This document shows positions 52,053 through 63,519 of a stretch of DNA of 64,000 nt, piece after piece. Position numbers and translations under genes: made by a program. The stretch spans positions 186,001 through 250,000 of the forward strand of contig QAZA01000025.1 in NCBI GenBank assembly GCA_003054695.1, given 5' to 3'. This DNA is from Verrucomicrobia bacterium LW23. Its GTDB lineage: Bacteria > Verrucomicrobiota > Verrucomicrobiia > Methylacidiphilales > UBA1321. The stretch's first letter is position 1; the number at the start of each line of letters is the position of its first letter. The notes beneath the pieces were generated by a model that was not told where the DNA came from, searched no databases, and worked only from the letters and a program-made list of their open reading frames with translations.

Positions 52053-52092
52053 AAAAAGTCCCTCCACCCGCGAGGGGGTGAAGGGACTTTGC
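52053..52092. terminator. Bidirectional intrinsic terminator
   Basis: AAAGTCCCTCCACCC (52055-52069) pairs with GGGGGTGAAGGGACTTT (52074-52090), preceded by an A-run and followed by a T-run at the stem end. It sits between the convergent propeller and permease genes. Confidence 0.8.
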
Positions 52093-52124
52093 GTTGTTGG
52101 CAGACGTCGCGTGCGAGGGAGTGC

Positions 52125-53750
52125 TTACTCCGTCGCAGCGTGAGCACCATGCGGAAGCTCTTCTTCTTCCTTCGCGGTGATCGGCTCCGTCTTGGCGAAG
52201 AGATGACAGGCTACCAGCACACCAGCCACGCCGATGTAGCTGACGACGACGCCGAGCTGTACGGCAAAGCCAATCTTCTCACCGTGCATCAGGCCAAAGA
52301 ACGTGAGTGCGCCACCTACTCCGGCAAACGCGGCGGCCTGCAGCAGTTTGCGGTCGATGATGAACACCGCAATGGCAGCCAGGATGACGCCGCTGAGGAT
52401 GGAGCCGCCGCCCATCACCTCCAGGCCCTTGTAGAGGACGCCCGTGTTGCCCATGTTGGCAAGGATTGCCGGGTCCAGCGGATGCACGTTGACGCCTGCG
52501 GCACCCAGCGAGTTGTCGATCTGAATTTTGCACCAGTGGGCCAGGTGCGGCACCAGAGAGAGGATGATGGCCGGAGCGTGACGCTTCGGAGTCTCCTGAA
52601 ACGCCTGGGCGCCGATGAGCATGCCGATGTAGAGGAGAATCGGCGAGATGGCGACAAGCGGGATGAGCGCGGCCATCACGGAGATGATGCCAAACCAGCT
52701 GAGCACCAGCACCATAACGCCCGTTGCCGCGGAGTATCCTATTCGCCCGCCCATCGATTTCCACCCCGGGTGGCCGATGTAGACCGCGTTGATGAAGGGG
52801 TTGCCCAGCAGGCAGCCGATGAGGGAGATTACGCCGTCCGCAAACAGCACGCGGATCGTGGGGTAGGCATCGCCGGCAACTTCGGCGCTCTCCACGTTGT
52901 CGAGCGCTTCCACCAGGTCATAAATACCAAAGGGGATGGCCGTGACGAGGATGACGCTGAGGAACTGGAACCCGCCAAACACCTCCGCAAACGCGGGCTT
53001 GGGGAAGTTGAAGGCGAAGGCGCTGAGGGATGCATTGAGGGACGCCAGCGACATGTTGCCGTAGCTCTTGGGATCCAGCCCGGTGACACCCGCCGTAAGC
53101 GTAACGCCCCAGGCGATAAGGCAGCCCGCCGCAATGGCAACCAGGCCGGCAGGGATGCCGCCCGGGTACTTGACGCCGCCAAACCAGCTGACCAGGATGA
53201 TCGCGAAGCAGACGAAGCCGATGGTGGGCGTCATAAACATTTCCAGCGCGGGGCGCATGGAGATGAAGGCGATGGAGACGCCGGCCAGTGTGCCGAGCAG
53301 CGCGGCGCGAGGGGTGATTTTGCGGATAATCGGCGCCGCAAATCCGCCAAGCATCAGCACAAAGCTCTGGATAAACACCCAGGTAAGGCCCGCCTGCCAC
53401 GCCAGGTTGGGGTCATTCGTCGTTAGCTTGATGGGCAGCATGATGACGAAGACGACGACGAACATGTGCGGTACGCTTGTGCCGGATGGCAGCGCGCACA
53501 CGTCATCGCGTCCCGTCTTGACCGCCAGCTCGTACGCCATGTAAGCGTAGTACATCGTGCTGAGCGCCAGCATGATACCGGTGGCGGGCAGGATGCGGCC
53601 GAAGATCAGTTCATCCGGCATTTGCAGCACATACTTCAACAAGCCGGTAAGCACCAGCATGTTGGTAAGGATGTTGGTGCCGAAGCCGAAGAAGGCGTTA
53701 AAGTCCCCCGGCGTCCATAATTTGGGTTTAAAGACAGTGGCGGCGTTCAT
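52125..53750 (-). CDS. NCS2/AzgA-type nucleobase permease
   Basis: A 541-residue inner-membrane protein with many transmembrane segments, of the xanthine/uracil (NCS2, AZG-like) permease superfamily: WTPGDFNAFFGFGTNILTNM (start), FIQSFVLMLGG, GVTGLDPKSYGNM, TAIPFGIYDLVEALDNVESA and GHPGWKSMGGRIGYSAATG are recognisable. The substrate could be a purine, pyrimidine or a ring-nitrogen compound. It lies 340 bases downstream of the biuret-hydrolase-like gene on the same strand, which suggests uptake of the nitrogen source handled by the neighbouring enzymes. No clear sigma-54 promoter directly upstream. Confidence 0.85.
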   Translation of the reverse strand: MNAATVFKPKLWTPGDFNAFFGFGTNILTNMLVLTGLLKYVLQMPDELIFGRILPATGIMLALSTMYYAYMAYELAVKTGRDDVCALPSGTSVPHMFVVVFVIMLPIKLTTNDPNLAWQAGLTWVFIQSFVLMLGGFAAPIIRKITPRAALLGTLAGVSIAFISMRPALEMFMTPTIGFVCFAIILVSWFGGVKYPGGIPAGLVAIAAGCLIAWGVTLTAGVTGLDPKSYGNMSLASLNASLSAFAFNFPKPAFAEVFGGFQFLSVILVTAIPFGIYDLVEALDNVESAEVAGDAYPTIRVLFADGVISLIGCLLGNPFINAVYIGHPGWKSMGGRIGYSAATGVMVLVLSWFGIISVMAALIPLVAISPILLYIGMLIGAQAFQETPKRHAPAIILSLVPHLAHWCKIQIDNSLGAAGVNVHPLDPAILANMGNTGVLYKGLEVMGGGSILSGVILAAIAVFIIDRKLLQAAAFAGVGGALTFFGLMHGEKIGFAVQLGVVVSYIGVAGVLVACHLFAKTEPITAKEEEELPHGAHAATE

Positions 53751-54090
53751 GGCTATGTACAGGTTGTTCTCACGTGGGTGGGTGGGAGTGGTGGTTGTGG
53801 TGGTTAAGACTTTCCGCGGCCATCGACCGGTGGCCCCTGCCTGTGATGACTGACTAACTGACGGACCGAAAAAGACTGCGTGGGCGTGCCCCAGCTAAGC
53901 CCGGGTGGTGCCTGATCCACCCGGGCCGCTGTATGCACTTGACTGACTCTGTATTGCTGACCTGCTGACTGACTCTGACACTTGTGGAGGGTGGGAGCGG
54001 GAGAGCGCCCCCACCACGCTACGTCACTAGCGGGAGACAAAAGTGGCTGAAGGAGAAAGAGTTAGGGAGGGAGAACGCAGCCGGGCCGGC
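53751..54090. other. Intergenic region rich in TGACTGACT words
   Basis: 340 bases between the permease start and the hydrolase stop, both on the minus strand. Repeated CTGACTGACT words (about 53849, 53939, 53967) and a CCCGGGTGG-TGCCTGATC-CACCCGGG hairpin (about 53902-53926) are visible, the latter possibly terminating or attenuating between the two genes. No gene supported. Confidence 0.5.
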
Positions 54091-54768
54091 CTAGCCCAGC
54101 GCGGCGAGAATCTTGTCCGAGTCCGAGACCCAGCCAAAAATGCCGCCCTGCGCCTTGATCATCTTGAGGCCCATCTCCTGAAATTCCGGAAAGTACGAGC
54201 CGACGCAGTCCGACGGCACCAGGCAGTCGTACCCGCGATCATTGGCTTCGCGTACCGTAGTGTTGACACAAACCTCTGTGGTTACGCCGGTTACGACCAG
54301 CTTCTTAATCCCCTTGTTTTGCAGAATCGCCTGCAGGTCGGTGGCGAAGAACGCGCCCTTGCCGGGCTTGTCGATCACCGGCTCGTCGGGCAGCGGGTAA
54401 AGCTCCTTAATGATGTCGTGCCCTTCCTCTCCACGCACCAGGATGCGCCCCATCGGGCCAACATCGCCGATCGTCGTGGCGCTTTTGCCGCGGATCTTCT
54501 TGGCGGGCGGCAGGTCCGTCAGGTCGGGGCGGTGCCCTTCGCGGGTGTGAATCACCTGCAGGCCCGCCGCGCGCCAGGCGGCCAGAAGCTTTTTGTTGGG
54601 CTCGATAGTGCGGCGCAGCTGGCTGACATCATTGCCCAGCATTTCTCCAAAGCCGCCGGGCTCCAGGAAATCGCGCTGCATGTCGATGATGACCAGCGCT
54701 GTCTCGGCCGGTATGAATTCAAAAGCGTACGGTTCTGCTTCTACGGATACGAGGGTGCTCGTGCTCAT
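54091..54768 (-). CDS. Isochorismatase-family cysteine hydrolase, biuret-amidohydrolase-like
   Basis: A 225-residue cytoplasmic amidohydrolase. Catalytic triad positions: Asp in ALVIIDMQRDF, Lys in DKPGKGAFFATDL, Cys in VTGVTTEVCVNTTVREANDRGY. The segment [17 protein letters not shown] is typical of the biuret hydrolase group (biuret to allophanate plus ammonia), related to RutB. Pairing with a divergent allophanate hydrolase gene strongly supports biuret or a related ureide as substrate. Preceded by a sigma-54 promoter at 54869 and a shared upstream palindrome at 55070. Confidence 0.85.
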   Translation of the reverse strand: MSTSTLVSVEAEPYAFEFIPAETALVIIDMQRDFLEPGGFGEMLGNDVSQLRRTIEPNKKLLAAWRAAGLQVIHTREGHRPDLTDLPPAKKIRGKSATTIGDVGPMGRILVRGEEGHDIIKELYPLPDEPVIDKPGKGAFFATDLQAILQNKGIKKLVVTGVTTEVCVNTTVREANDRGYDCLVPSDCVGSYFPEFQEMGLKMIKAQGGIFGWVSDSDKILAALG

Positions 54769-54868
54769 CCAGATGGGTCCTCCTGGTGGTGGCGACGTTG
54801 GGGAGTGGGCAAGCCCCTGGCTTCAAACGGGAAGCCAGGGACGCATGTATGCCTACAAAAAGTGCCCT

Positions 54869-54884
54869 AGCAGCGGCCGTGCCA
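54869..54884 (-). promoter_or_regulatory. Sigma-54 promoter for the biuret-hydrolase-like gene
   Basis: On the minus strand: TGGCACGGCCGCTGCT, matching TGGCACG-N4-TTGCW with one mismatch in the -12 box. It lies about 100 bases upstream of the start codon at 54768 and reads toward it. Confidence 0.75.
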
Positions 54885-55069
54885 ACCTGCGTTGCGAGAA
54901 TTTTACCTGGCCGCCACACAAAGCGTAAGCAACTGACTATCAGGGGGAAGAGGATGTTGCCAGGAAATCTTGAGGAGAGCCGGGCAGGGGAGGCACGTTG
55001 TTGGCCTGACGAGGAGGAAGGGCGGGGAGGCGGGTTGTCCCATCTTACGCCATTTCGGGCGATGACTTT

Positions 55070-55102
55070 GTTGCAACTGTTGCGCTTCGCAACAGTTGCA
55101 AC
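55070..55102. promoter_or_regulatory. Palindromic upstream activator site between divergent sigma-54 promoters
   Basis: GTTGCAACTGTTGCG (55070-55084), three-base CTT, then CGCAACAGTTGCAAC (55088-55102): 15-bp perfect arms. Its core TGTTGC-N5-GCAACA (55078-55094) recurs with the same spacing at 62009-62025. It lies about 200 bases from the leftward promoter (54869-54884) and 180 from the rightward one (55263-55278), the usual enhancer distance for NtrC-type activators. Confidence 0.65.
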
Positions 55103-55262
55103 GCATTCCGATCCGCCTGCTACGCCAAAGTTGCCGCTGCATTTTGCCGCAATCGCAGGTTTTTGTTGTAAACAAAACAACTCAACGCCAGAGGCGGCGT
55201 AACTGCGGGCAGTTGGCATGCCGCACGGTCCGATGCCATCCAAAAGGCTCTATTTGCCCGAT

Positions 55263-55278
55263 TGGTCCGCAATTTGCT
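55263..55278 (+). promoter_or_regulatory. Sigma-54 promoter for the allophanate hydrolase gene
   Basis: TGGTCCGCAATTTGCT: perfect -12 box (TTGCT), GG-N10-GC spacing correct, -24 box TGGTCCG with two mismatches to TGGCACG. It reads toward the gene at 55392, giving a leader of about 100 bases. Confidence 0.68.
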
Positions 55279-55391
55279 GATACGTTGTCGCACAGCGCCA
55301 CACCCTGTGTGCTGGCTGCGCGAACTTCGACAGCTTCGCACCGCCTGAGCACGCGTCAAGCCCGCAATACTTATCTCCTACACTAACTGGC

Positions 55392-57263
55392 ATGGACCTC
55401 CATTCACTCCCGTTCACCATCGCGGATTTACGCCGGCTTTATCTGGATAACGCAGTATCCGTGGAGGAGGTGATGGAGGAGGCTTTGCGCCGGGCCGCCC
55501 GCTCGGTGGCGCACCCCCATGTGTGGATTCGCCTGCTGACCAGCGGCGAGGTCGCCCGCTACGTGGCGGCGCTGGATCCCGCCAGGAAGGGGGAGCTCCC
55601 GCTCTACGGCATCCCCTTTGCCATCAAGGATAACATCGACCTCGCGCACATCCCCACCACGTGCGCGTGCCCGGCCTTTGCGTACACGCCGGAAAAATCC
55701 GCCACCGTAGTGGAGCTGCTGATCGCAGCCGGCGCCATCCCCATCGGCAAGACGAACCTGGACCAGTTTGCGACGGGGCTGGTTGGCGTGCGCACCCCGT
55801 ACGGCGCGTGCCAGTCCGTATTTGATGCGCGATACGTCAGCGGCGGCAGCAGCAGCGGCTCGGGCGTCGCCGTGGCCGCCGGAATGGTGGCGTTTGCGCT
55901 GGGTACGGATACGGCGGGCTCCGGGCGCGTGCCGGCCGCCTTTAATAATATAGTGGGGCTTAAGCCGTCGAAGGGCATTTTCAGCACCACCGGCCTGTAC
56001 CCCGCGTGCCGAGCGCTGGACTGCATCTCCGTCTTCTCCGCCACGTGCGCCGATGCCGAAACGGTGATGCGGGTGGCGGCCAGGTTCGACGAGACCGACG
56101 CGTACTCCCGCGAACTGACCGACCTGAAGCTGCCGGAGAAATGCCGCGTAGGCATCCCATGCCCGGAGCACCTGCACTTTTTTGGCGATGAGCAGGCGGC
56201 CGAGCTTTACGCGCAGGCGGTGGCCAGGATCGAAGAGCTGGGTTGCCAGCGCGTCGACATCAACTTCGAGCCCTTTGCCAAAGCCGCCGCGCTCCTTTAT
56301 GCCGGGCCCTGGGTGGCTGAGCGCCGCGCCGCGCTGGGCGACTTCATGACAAAGTCAGCCGCCGAAATGGACCCCACCGTGCGGGGCATTGTGGAAAAAG
56401 CCGACGGCATGACGGCCGTGCAGGCCTTTGAAGGCGCCTACGCCCTTCAAGCCCTGGCCGCCGCCGCCGCGCGTGAGTGGAAAAAGATGGATGTGATGCT
56501 GTTGCCCACAACGGGAACGACTTACACCATCGAGCAACTGCGCGCCGAGCCCGTAAAGTACAACACCAACCTGGGCTACTACACCAATTTTGTGAACCTG
56601 CTGGACCTCTCCGCCGTCGCTGTGCCGGCCGGATTCCGCAGCACCAACGGCCTGCCGTTTGGCGTCACCCTCATGGCCCCGGCCTTTGGCGATGCCTCGC
56701 TACTCGCCCTGGGTGACCGCCTCCACCGCGCGCTGGCACCCAAAGTGGGTTCGCCCTCGGTGGGGATTGACCTGGCGAAGCAGCCGAGCCCGGTGGGGCC
56801 GATTGCGGAGAGCTCAGCCTCGGCTGCAGCGGGCTCGGGCACAATAAGCGTGGCGGTCGTCGGCGCGCACCTGGAGGGCCAGCCGCTCAATCACCAGCTT
56901 ACCAGCAAAGGCGGCAAGTTGCTCGGCCTTACCCGCACCTCCCCGCGCTACCGCCTCTACGCGCTGGCCAACACACGCCCCGCCAAACCCGGCCTGCGCC
57001 GCATGGACGACCCTGTGGAGCCGGCCGCTCCCGGCGCGGAACCCGGCATTGAGGTGGAGGTCTGGACGCTTCCCCTTGCGGCCTTTGGCGCCTTTATGCT
57101 CGAAGTCGGCCCGCCCCTCGGCATCGGCTCGCTCGAGCTGGCGGATGGCACCTGGGTCAAAGGCTTTATCTGCGAGCCGGCGGCGCTGGACGGCGCTGAG
57201 GACATCACGGAATTCGGCGGCTGGCGCAACTTCCTGCGTGCTGCGGCGGAGGCAAAGGGGTAG
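55392..57263 (+). CDS. atzF: Allophanate hydrolase
   Basis: A 623-residue amidase-signature enzyme converting allophanate to ammonia and CO2, the last step of biuret, cyanurate and urea-carboxylase pathways. The Ser-cisSer-Lys triad is visible: Lys in YGIPFAIKDNIDL, cis-Ser and nucleophile Ser in YVSGGSSSGSGVAVAAGMV and GTDTAGSGRVPAA. The C-terminal ~150 residues (AVVGAHLEGQPLNHQLTSKG, GSLELADGTWVKGFICEP) are the allophanate-specific domain, so it is the full AtzF/DUR1-type enzyme and not a general amidase. Divergent from the biuret-hydrolase-like gene and under a sigma-54 promoter. Confidence 0.92.
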   Translation: MDLHSLPFTIADLRRLYLDNAVSVEEVMEEALRRAARSVAHPHVWIRLLTSGEVARYVAALDPARKGELPLYGIPFAIKDNIDLAHIPTTCACPAFAYTPEKSATVVELLIAAGAIPIGKTNLDQFATGLVGVRTPYGACQSVFDARYVSGGSSSGSGVAVAAGMVAFALGTDTAGSGRVPAAFNNIVGLKPSKGIFSTTGLYPACRALDCISVFSATCADAETVMRVAARFDETDAYSRELTDLKLPEKCRVGIPCPEHLHFFGDEQAAELYAQAVARIEELGCQRVDINFEPFAKAAALLYAGPWVAERRAALGDFMTKSAAEMDPTVRGIVEKADGMTAVQAFEGAYALQALAAAAAREWKKMDVMLLPTTGTTYTIEQLRAEPVKYNTNLGYYTNFVNLLDLSAVAVPAGFRSTNGLPFGVTLMAPAFGDASLLALGDRLHRALAPKVGSPSVGIDLAKQPSPVGPIAESSASAAAGSGTISVAVVGAHLEGQPLNHQLTSKGGKLLGLTRTSPRYRLYALANTRPAKPGLRRMDDPVEPAAPGAEPGIEVEVWTLPLAAFGAFMLEVGPPLGIGSLELADGTWVKGFICEPAALDGAEDITEFGGWRNFLRAAAEAKG

Positions 57264-57459
57264 GGGAGGGAGAACGGGTCGACGGCCTGCCGGATGATCT
57301 GGCGAAACGCGCCATCCTGTTGCAGTACCAACGCTAAGAATCTCTCTTACGAATGATGCTCTGTAAAATGTTTCCTTTTGCACAACGCAAAGCTACCCAA
57401 GCTAAAGAACTTCCGTTATAAACGCTCCCCCTCATTTCCTCCTCCCTTCCTTTTACGAC

Positions 57460-60264
57460 ATGCTCTCCGCACCCTCCGCTCCCTCTGACGCCCCGCCCGG
57501 CGCCGACGCCCCGTCGACGGCGCCCGCGTGCGCAGGCACCGCGGATGGTGTGCCGCAGCGCCCCCCTTGCGCCGGCCCCCAGCGCCCGCGTGGCACCGGC
57601 GCGGCCGTTATGCTCGGCATCGTTGCGCTGGTGCTGTGCCTGGCGGCGACACTCGCCGCGGCGCTGGTCATCAATCACTGGGAGAGGCAGGCGCTGAGCG
57701 ACAGCCGGGAGCAGGACATGTCTGCCCGCGTGGAGGTGCTGCGTGTGCAACTCATTCGCTCGCTGGAGGTTCTGCAGGATATGGCGTCGCTGGTGGACGC
57801 CCACCCGGCCCTCACGCGGGATCAGTTCCGCGTCTTCGTCAGCGGCGCTCTGGTGCGCCAACCGGAGCTGCAGGCGCTCTCGTGGGATCCCCGCGTTCCC
57901 GCCGCCGACCGCGCCGCGTGGGAGGCCCGTGGCCGCGCCGAAGGGTTCCCCAACTTCCGCTTTACCGAGGCGGGACCGGACGGCCACTCCCTTATCCCGG
58001 CGGGCGATCGCCCCGAGTATTTCCCCGCGTTTTATCTGGAGAGCTACAACAAGAACGTGGCCGCGCTCGGCTTCGACGTCAACTCCGAGTCCCGCCGCAG
58101 TCAGGCCCTCCAGTGCGCCCGCGACAGCGGCAAGCCATGTGCCACCTCGCCCATCCGCCTGGCGCAGGAGCACGAGTCGCAGCTCGGCTTCCTCGTTTTC
58201 CAGGCCGTGTATAAAGGGGAGGTCTCGACGACGGAAGATCGCCGGCGCGAGCTGGAGGGCTTTGCGGTCGCCGTGTTTCGCATCGGCGATCTGGTGGACG
58301 CCTCTCTGCTTGCCGCCGTTGGCAAGGGCTACAATGTATGGATCGAGGACTCCGCAGCGCCCGGCGACATTTACCGTCGCACCGCCGGCGACCCCGGCGA
58401 CGAGCCTCCCATGGCCATGGACGTAAACGTGGCCGGGCGCGTGTGGAAAGTCTACTTCCAGCCATCGCGCGAACTTGCGGGGGCACGATGGATCTGGCAG
58501 CCCTGGGCCGCGCTGGGTGCCGGCCTGTGCATCACCGCACTGCTGGGCGTTTACCTGCGCGGTCAGGCATTGCAAGTGGCTGCTGTTGAAGCACGTGTGG
58601 AGGAAGCGACGCGCGAGCTCTCCGCCGAAATCGCCGAGCGCAAACGGGTGGAGTCCGCCCTCATCTCCGCACGCGATTTACTGGAGCAACGCGTGGCCGA
58701 ACGCACCGCCGAGCTGGCCGCCAGCAACCAGGCGCTGCTGGACGAAGTGCGCACCCGCAAGGAGGCCGAGGCCGAAGCCGATGCCGCGAATAATGCCAAG
58801 TCGGAGTTTCTGGCCAACATGAGCCACGAAATCCGCACGCCCATGAACGCCATCCTGGGCTACGCGCAAATCTTGCTGAAAGGCACCGGCCTGCATTCTT
58901 TTCAGCGCGATGCGATCTCCACCATTGCCAGCAGCTCGCATCACTTGCTGCGGCTCATCAACGAGATCCTGGACATCAGCAAGATTGACGCGGGCCGCAT
59001 GGAGGTGGCGACGGACGAGTTTGACCTGCTCGAAATGGCGCACGATCTCGCCGCCATCTTCCTCCCCGCGTGCGAGGAAAAAGGTGTCGGCCTGCGCATT
59101 AAGGGACTGGACCGCGTGAAGCACCTGCCCGTGCGTGGCGACGAAGGGAAGCTGCGCCAGGTGCTCATCAACCTGCTGGGCAACGCGGTTAAATTTACCA
59201 GCAAAGGCAGCATCACTTTCGCCGTCGCGTCCATCCCCGGCGGCAACGACTGGAATTTTGAGGTGGCCGACACCGGACAAGGTATCCCGCCCGACATCCA
59301 GGCCCGCGTCTTTGAGCCCTTTTTGCAAGGCCCCAACGCCAGCGAAAAGGGCGGCACCGGCCTGGGCCTGACAATCGCACGGCGCCAGGTGGAGCTGCTG
59401 GGCGGCGTACTCACGCTCAAATCCACCCCAGGCAAAGGCAGCCGCTTTTTCTTTACCATACCGTTGCAGCCGCCCGCCGAACCCGGGGAAAAGGCAGGCG
59501 TCAGCGAGGTGGAGATGGAGACAGAAAAACTGGCACCCGGACACACCGTGCGCGCCCTTGTGGTGGACGACATCCGCGAGAACCGCGAGGTGCTGTCGAG
59601 CATCCTGAATCTGGTAGGCTGCGAGGTGGCGCTGGCCGAGAGCGGGCGCCAGGCGATCGAAAGCGTGCGTGTGTTCCGCCCCAATATCGTCTTCATGGAC
59701 ATCCGCCTGCCCGAGATGGACGGCCTCACCGCCACACGCCACATTCTCGAGGAGCACGGACCGGACAGTCCCAAAATCGTGGCCATGTCGGCGTCCGTTC
59801 TCAAGCACGAGAGCGAGATGTACAACGAGGCGGGGTGCGACGATTTCATCGCCAAGCCATTTCGCCTGCAGCGCATCTGCACAAGCCTGGAAACGCTTCT
59901 GCACGTGGAGTTTACGCGCAAGGAAGCCTCCGCTGCCGAGGACGATCCGGGCGCGTCCATCGACCTGAGCAAGATTGCCGTGCCCGAGGACCTCGTCAAC
60001 CGCCTCGTCGTCGCCGCCGAGTTGCACAGCACCACGGTGCTGAAGAACTGCCTGAAGGAGCTGGAAGCCTGCGGGCCCAACGAGCAACGCCTGGCCGAGC
60101 ACCTGCGCGGCTTCCTCTCGGCCTACGATCTGGAGACGATCCAGCGCATCGTTGCGCAAATTCCGCTGCCTGCGGCGGCCCCCTCCGGGCCTGAGGCCGT
60201 TACCCCTGCCGAGGGCGCACTGGTTACGCCCGAAGTTGAAAAGCCGGACGACAGGCCCGCATGA
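57460..60264 (+). CDS. Hybrid sensor histidine kinase with periplasmic CHASE domain
   Basis: A 934-residue membrane kinase. Pro-rich cytoplasmic head; transmembrane helix (about 48-68); periplasmic CHASE domain (about 105-310, including [20 protein letters not shown] and [15 protein letters not shown]); second helix (about 345-365); coiled coil; HisKA with phospho-acceptor His in [17 protein letters not shown]; ATPase with [23 protein letters not shown] and [16 protein letters not shown]-terminal receiver ([12 protein letters not shown], phospho-acceptor Asp in [13 protein letters not shown]). Next to a sigma-54 response regulator 226 bases downstream, with which it likely forms a phosphorelay sensing nitrogenous ligands (inferred). 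Confidence 0.9.
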   Translation: MLSAPSAPSDAPPGADAPSTAPACAGTADGVPQRPPCAGPQRPRGTGAAVMLGIVALVLCLAATLAAALVINHWERQALSDSREQDMSARVEVLRVQLIRSLEVLQDMASLVDAHPALTRDQFRVFVSGALVRQPELQALSWDPRVPAADRAAWEARGRAEGFPNFRFTEAGPDGHSLIPAGDRPEYFPAFYLESYNKNVAALGFDVNSESRRSQALQCARDSGKPCATSPIRLAQEHESQLGFLVFQAVYKGEVSTTEDRRRELEGFAVAVFRIGDLVDASLLAAVGKGYNVWIEDSAAPGDIYRRTAGDPGDEPPMAMDVNVAGRVWKVYFQPSRELAGARWIWQPWAALGAGLCITALLGVYLRGQALQVAAVEARVEEATRELSAEIAERKRVESALISARDLLEQRVAERTAELAASNQALLDEVRTRKEAEAEADAANNAKSEFLANMSHEIRTPMNAILGYAQILLKGTGLHSFQRDAISTIASSSHHLLRLINEILDISKIDAGRMEVATDEFDLLEMAHDLAAIFLPACEEKGVGLRIKGLDRVKHLPVRGDEGKLRQVLINLLGNAVKFTSKGSITFAVASIPGGNDWNFEVADTGQGIPPDIQARVFEPFLQGPNASEKGGTGLGLTIARRQVELLGGVLTLKSTPGKGSRFFFTIPLQPPAEPGEKAGVSEVEMETEKLAPGHTVRALVVDDIRENREVLSSILNLVGCEVALAESGRQAIESVRVFRPNIVFMDIRLPEMDGLTATRHILEEHGPDSPKIVAMSASVLKHESEMYNEAGCDDFIAKPFRLQRICTSLETLLHVEFTRKEASAAEDDPGASIDLSKIAVPEDLVNRLVVAAELHSTTVLKNCLKELEACGPNEQRLAEHLRGFLSAYDLETIQRIVAQIPLPAAAPSGPEAVTPAEGALVTPEVEKPDDRPA

Positions 60265-60489
60265 TGTAGCGCATTAACATGGATGCATAGCAACAGCATT
60301 AGAAAAGAAACAACCTTGTTTCATAGCAACATCATCCGGGAAATCAAAGGCTTCTATCAAAGCAATCTTTTGTTCGCTCATTCATACCTCTTTTTCTTTT
60401 AGCCTAAACCCATTTTTCCCGAAAGCACAGCCCTGTTGTTCTGGCACATCGGCACCCCCCCACCGCCTCCCCGCGCAACCCCTACGCAT

Positions 60490-61989
<1,500 letters not shown>

Positions 61990-62008
61990 GGGTGTTTGCC
62001 GTGCGGAT

Positions 62009-62025
62009 TGTTGCATAGAGCAACA
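62009..62025. promoter_or_regulatory. TGTTGC-N5-GCAACA palindrome
   Basis: TGTTGC-ATAGA-GCAACA, identical in arms and spacing to the core at 55078-55094. It lies about 390 bases upstream of the sigma-54 promoter at 62403 and 20 bases after the response-regulator gene. Candidate binding site for that regulator. Confidence 0.55.
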
Positions 62026-62200
62026 GATACACGTAAAGTTCACTCTGTTGGCATTAGTCTGCCATAAAAAGGTGCAAGATTGAAGAGGTAGGTCGTTCTA
62101 TGCTTAAAGTAAGGCAGCACAAAATTGATCAGGCTGGCTTTGTTTGAATAGCGCTGTGGTTCTGCGAGGCTCGTAAAAACGGTAAAAAGTTCCGCCGAAA

Positions 62201-62237
62201 CTGTTGCACCTGTCCTGTTGCAGGACAGGTGCAACAG
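62201..62237. promoter_or_regulatory. 17-bp palindrome, probable upstream activator site
   Basis: CTGTTGCACCTGTCCTG (62201-62217), TTG, then its perfect reverse complement (62221-62237). The outer parts again read TGTTGC and GCAACA. Centre is about 185 bases upstream of the -24 box at 62403, a normal enhancer distance. No T-run follows, so it is not an intrinsic terminator. Confidence 0.6.
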
Positions 62238-62402
62238 GTATAACTGCCGGGGCAAAGGGATTCCGATCCTATTTACGTGTTTATATGTTATTTTGTGGTT
62301 TTGTGTAAAAGGAAGGGTTGATGCTTTAGGTTCAAACGTTTAGCAAAAGCATGAACGTTTGTATAAGCACGACTTTCAACTTTTTTTACTATGCATGTAA
62401 TC

Positions 62403-62418
62403 TGGCACATCCGTTGCT
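62403..62418 (+). promoter_or_regulatory. Near-perfect sigma-54 promoter for the outer-membrane protein gene
   Basis: TGGCACATCCGTTGCT: matches TGGCACG-N4-TTGCW at all but one position. The predicted transcription start is about 12 bases after the -12 GC, near 62429. Confidence 0.88.
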
Positions 62419-62431
62419 TTGGATTTCGGCC

Positions 62432-63427
62432 ATGATCACGCCTCAATCCCTGCACCACACACAAAGACAGGCATTGTCTGCTCTGGCAAAAGGCGCGCGC
62501 CGCGCGTTCTGTTTGCTGGCCGCAGCCGCAATGTTCACCTCCGCCGCGATCGCCGGCCCCGAAGTAGCCCCCGATCCCAAAGCGGTGAAGACGGAATCCA
62601 AGCCGGCCGGCAGCCGATTCAGCGGCCTGCTTAACGTCGACATCTCCGACCAGTACATCACTCCTCGCGGTCTCAACATCGAGAACGAAGGCGTGGTGAT
62701 CCAGCCGATGCTGATTCTGTTCCTCAATGCGTACAAAAGCTCGGATCCCAACGCGTTCATCAACGACGTGACCCTGTTTATGGGTAACTGGAACAGCGTG
62801 CACACCCACGCGGCCGGCCCCACCCCCGGCAACTGGAACGAGACCGACCCGTTCTGGGGCATCTCCACCACGTTTGCCAAGGACTTCCGCTTCGACATCA
62901 CCGGCACGATGTTCATCTCCGGCGTCAACGCGTTCGATACGTCCTCCAACCTCAGCCTCAAGCTGAGCTACATGGACAAGTTCCTGCCCGAAGGCTGGTC
63001 GCTGAATCCCTCCATCGAGTGCTTCATCGAGTTGACCGAAAAGGCGACGATCGTCCTGAACGAGGCCACCTCCGACCAGGGCTTCTACTTCGCTTTCGCG
63101 ATCGAGCCCACCTACAAGTTCAAGGATATCCCCCTCATCATCTCGCTGCCCACCTTCTTTAATGTGTGCGACGACAGCTTCTACCAGAAGCTTGATGGCT
63201 CCGGCGGCGGCGCTGGTGTGGCCCTTGTCTCCACGGCCTTCCAGGTGCGCGTTCCGCTTACCTGCATCCCCGAGAACTACGGCAAGTGGTCCATCTACGC
63301 CAAGTATCAGTACTACCACCTGTTTAATCAGGGCGTGCTGGACGGCAACTTCATGTTCGGCGGCAACTCCGGCGAGTACCATGAAGACATGGGCCAGGTT
63401 CGCGGCGGTGTCACCCTCGCGTTCTAA
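62432..63427 (+). CDS. Outer-membrane/porin-like protein of the nitrogen regulon
   Basis: A 331-residue protein with an N-terminal export signal (ARRAFCLLAAAAMFTSAAIAG) and many alternating beta-strands ending in a C-terminal Phe (GGVTLAF), as in outer-membrane barrels. The ATG at 62432 lies only about three bases after the predicted sigma-54 transcription start, so either the mRNA is nearly leaderless or translation starts at the internal TTG at 62474 (preceded by AAGACAGG), which also gives a good signal peptide. No family assigned with certainty. Likely uptake channel for the nitrogen compound. Confidence 0.68.
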   Translation: MITPQSLHHTQRQALSALAKGARRAFCLLAAAAMFTSAAIAGPEVAPDPKAVKTESKPAGSRFSGLLNVDISDQYITPRGLNIENEGVVIQPMLILFLNAYKSSDPNAFINDVTLFMGNWNSVHTHAAGPTPGNWNETDPFWGISTTFAKDFRFDITGTMFISGVNAFDTSSNLSLKLSYMDKFLPEGWSLNPSIECFIELTEKATIVLNEATSDQGFYFAFAIEPTYKFKDIPLIISLPTFFNVCDDSFYQKLDGSGGGAGVALVSTAFQVRVPLTCIPENYGKWSIYAKYQYYHLFNQGVLDGNFMFGGNSGEYHEDMGQVRGGVTLAF

Positions 63428-63519
63428 CATTAGCCGCGCGGACTAACTAACTTAATGGTGCGGTAACCACTGCCGCCCTTTCCTACACAACGTCAGCCTG
63501 CATTCACACATTCGAGATT

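Larger units (their letters stand above)
61990..62402. other. Control region upstream of the outer-membrane protein gene
   Basis: 413 bases with no protein gene. It contains two palindromes built on TGTTGC/GCAACA (62009-62025 and 62201-62237) and ends at the sigma-54 promoter at 62403. The rest is AT-rich without recognisable content. Confidence 0.6.

Noticed and set aside
53887-53902. Possible sigma-54 promoter for the NCS2 permease (GGGGCACGCCCACGCA on the minus strand)
   Set aside because: The -12 box does not match and the spacing must be shifted to fit; no TGTTGC palindrome is near.
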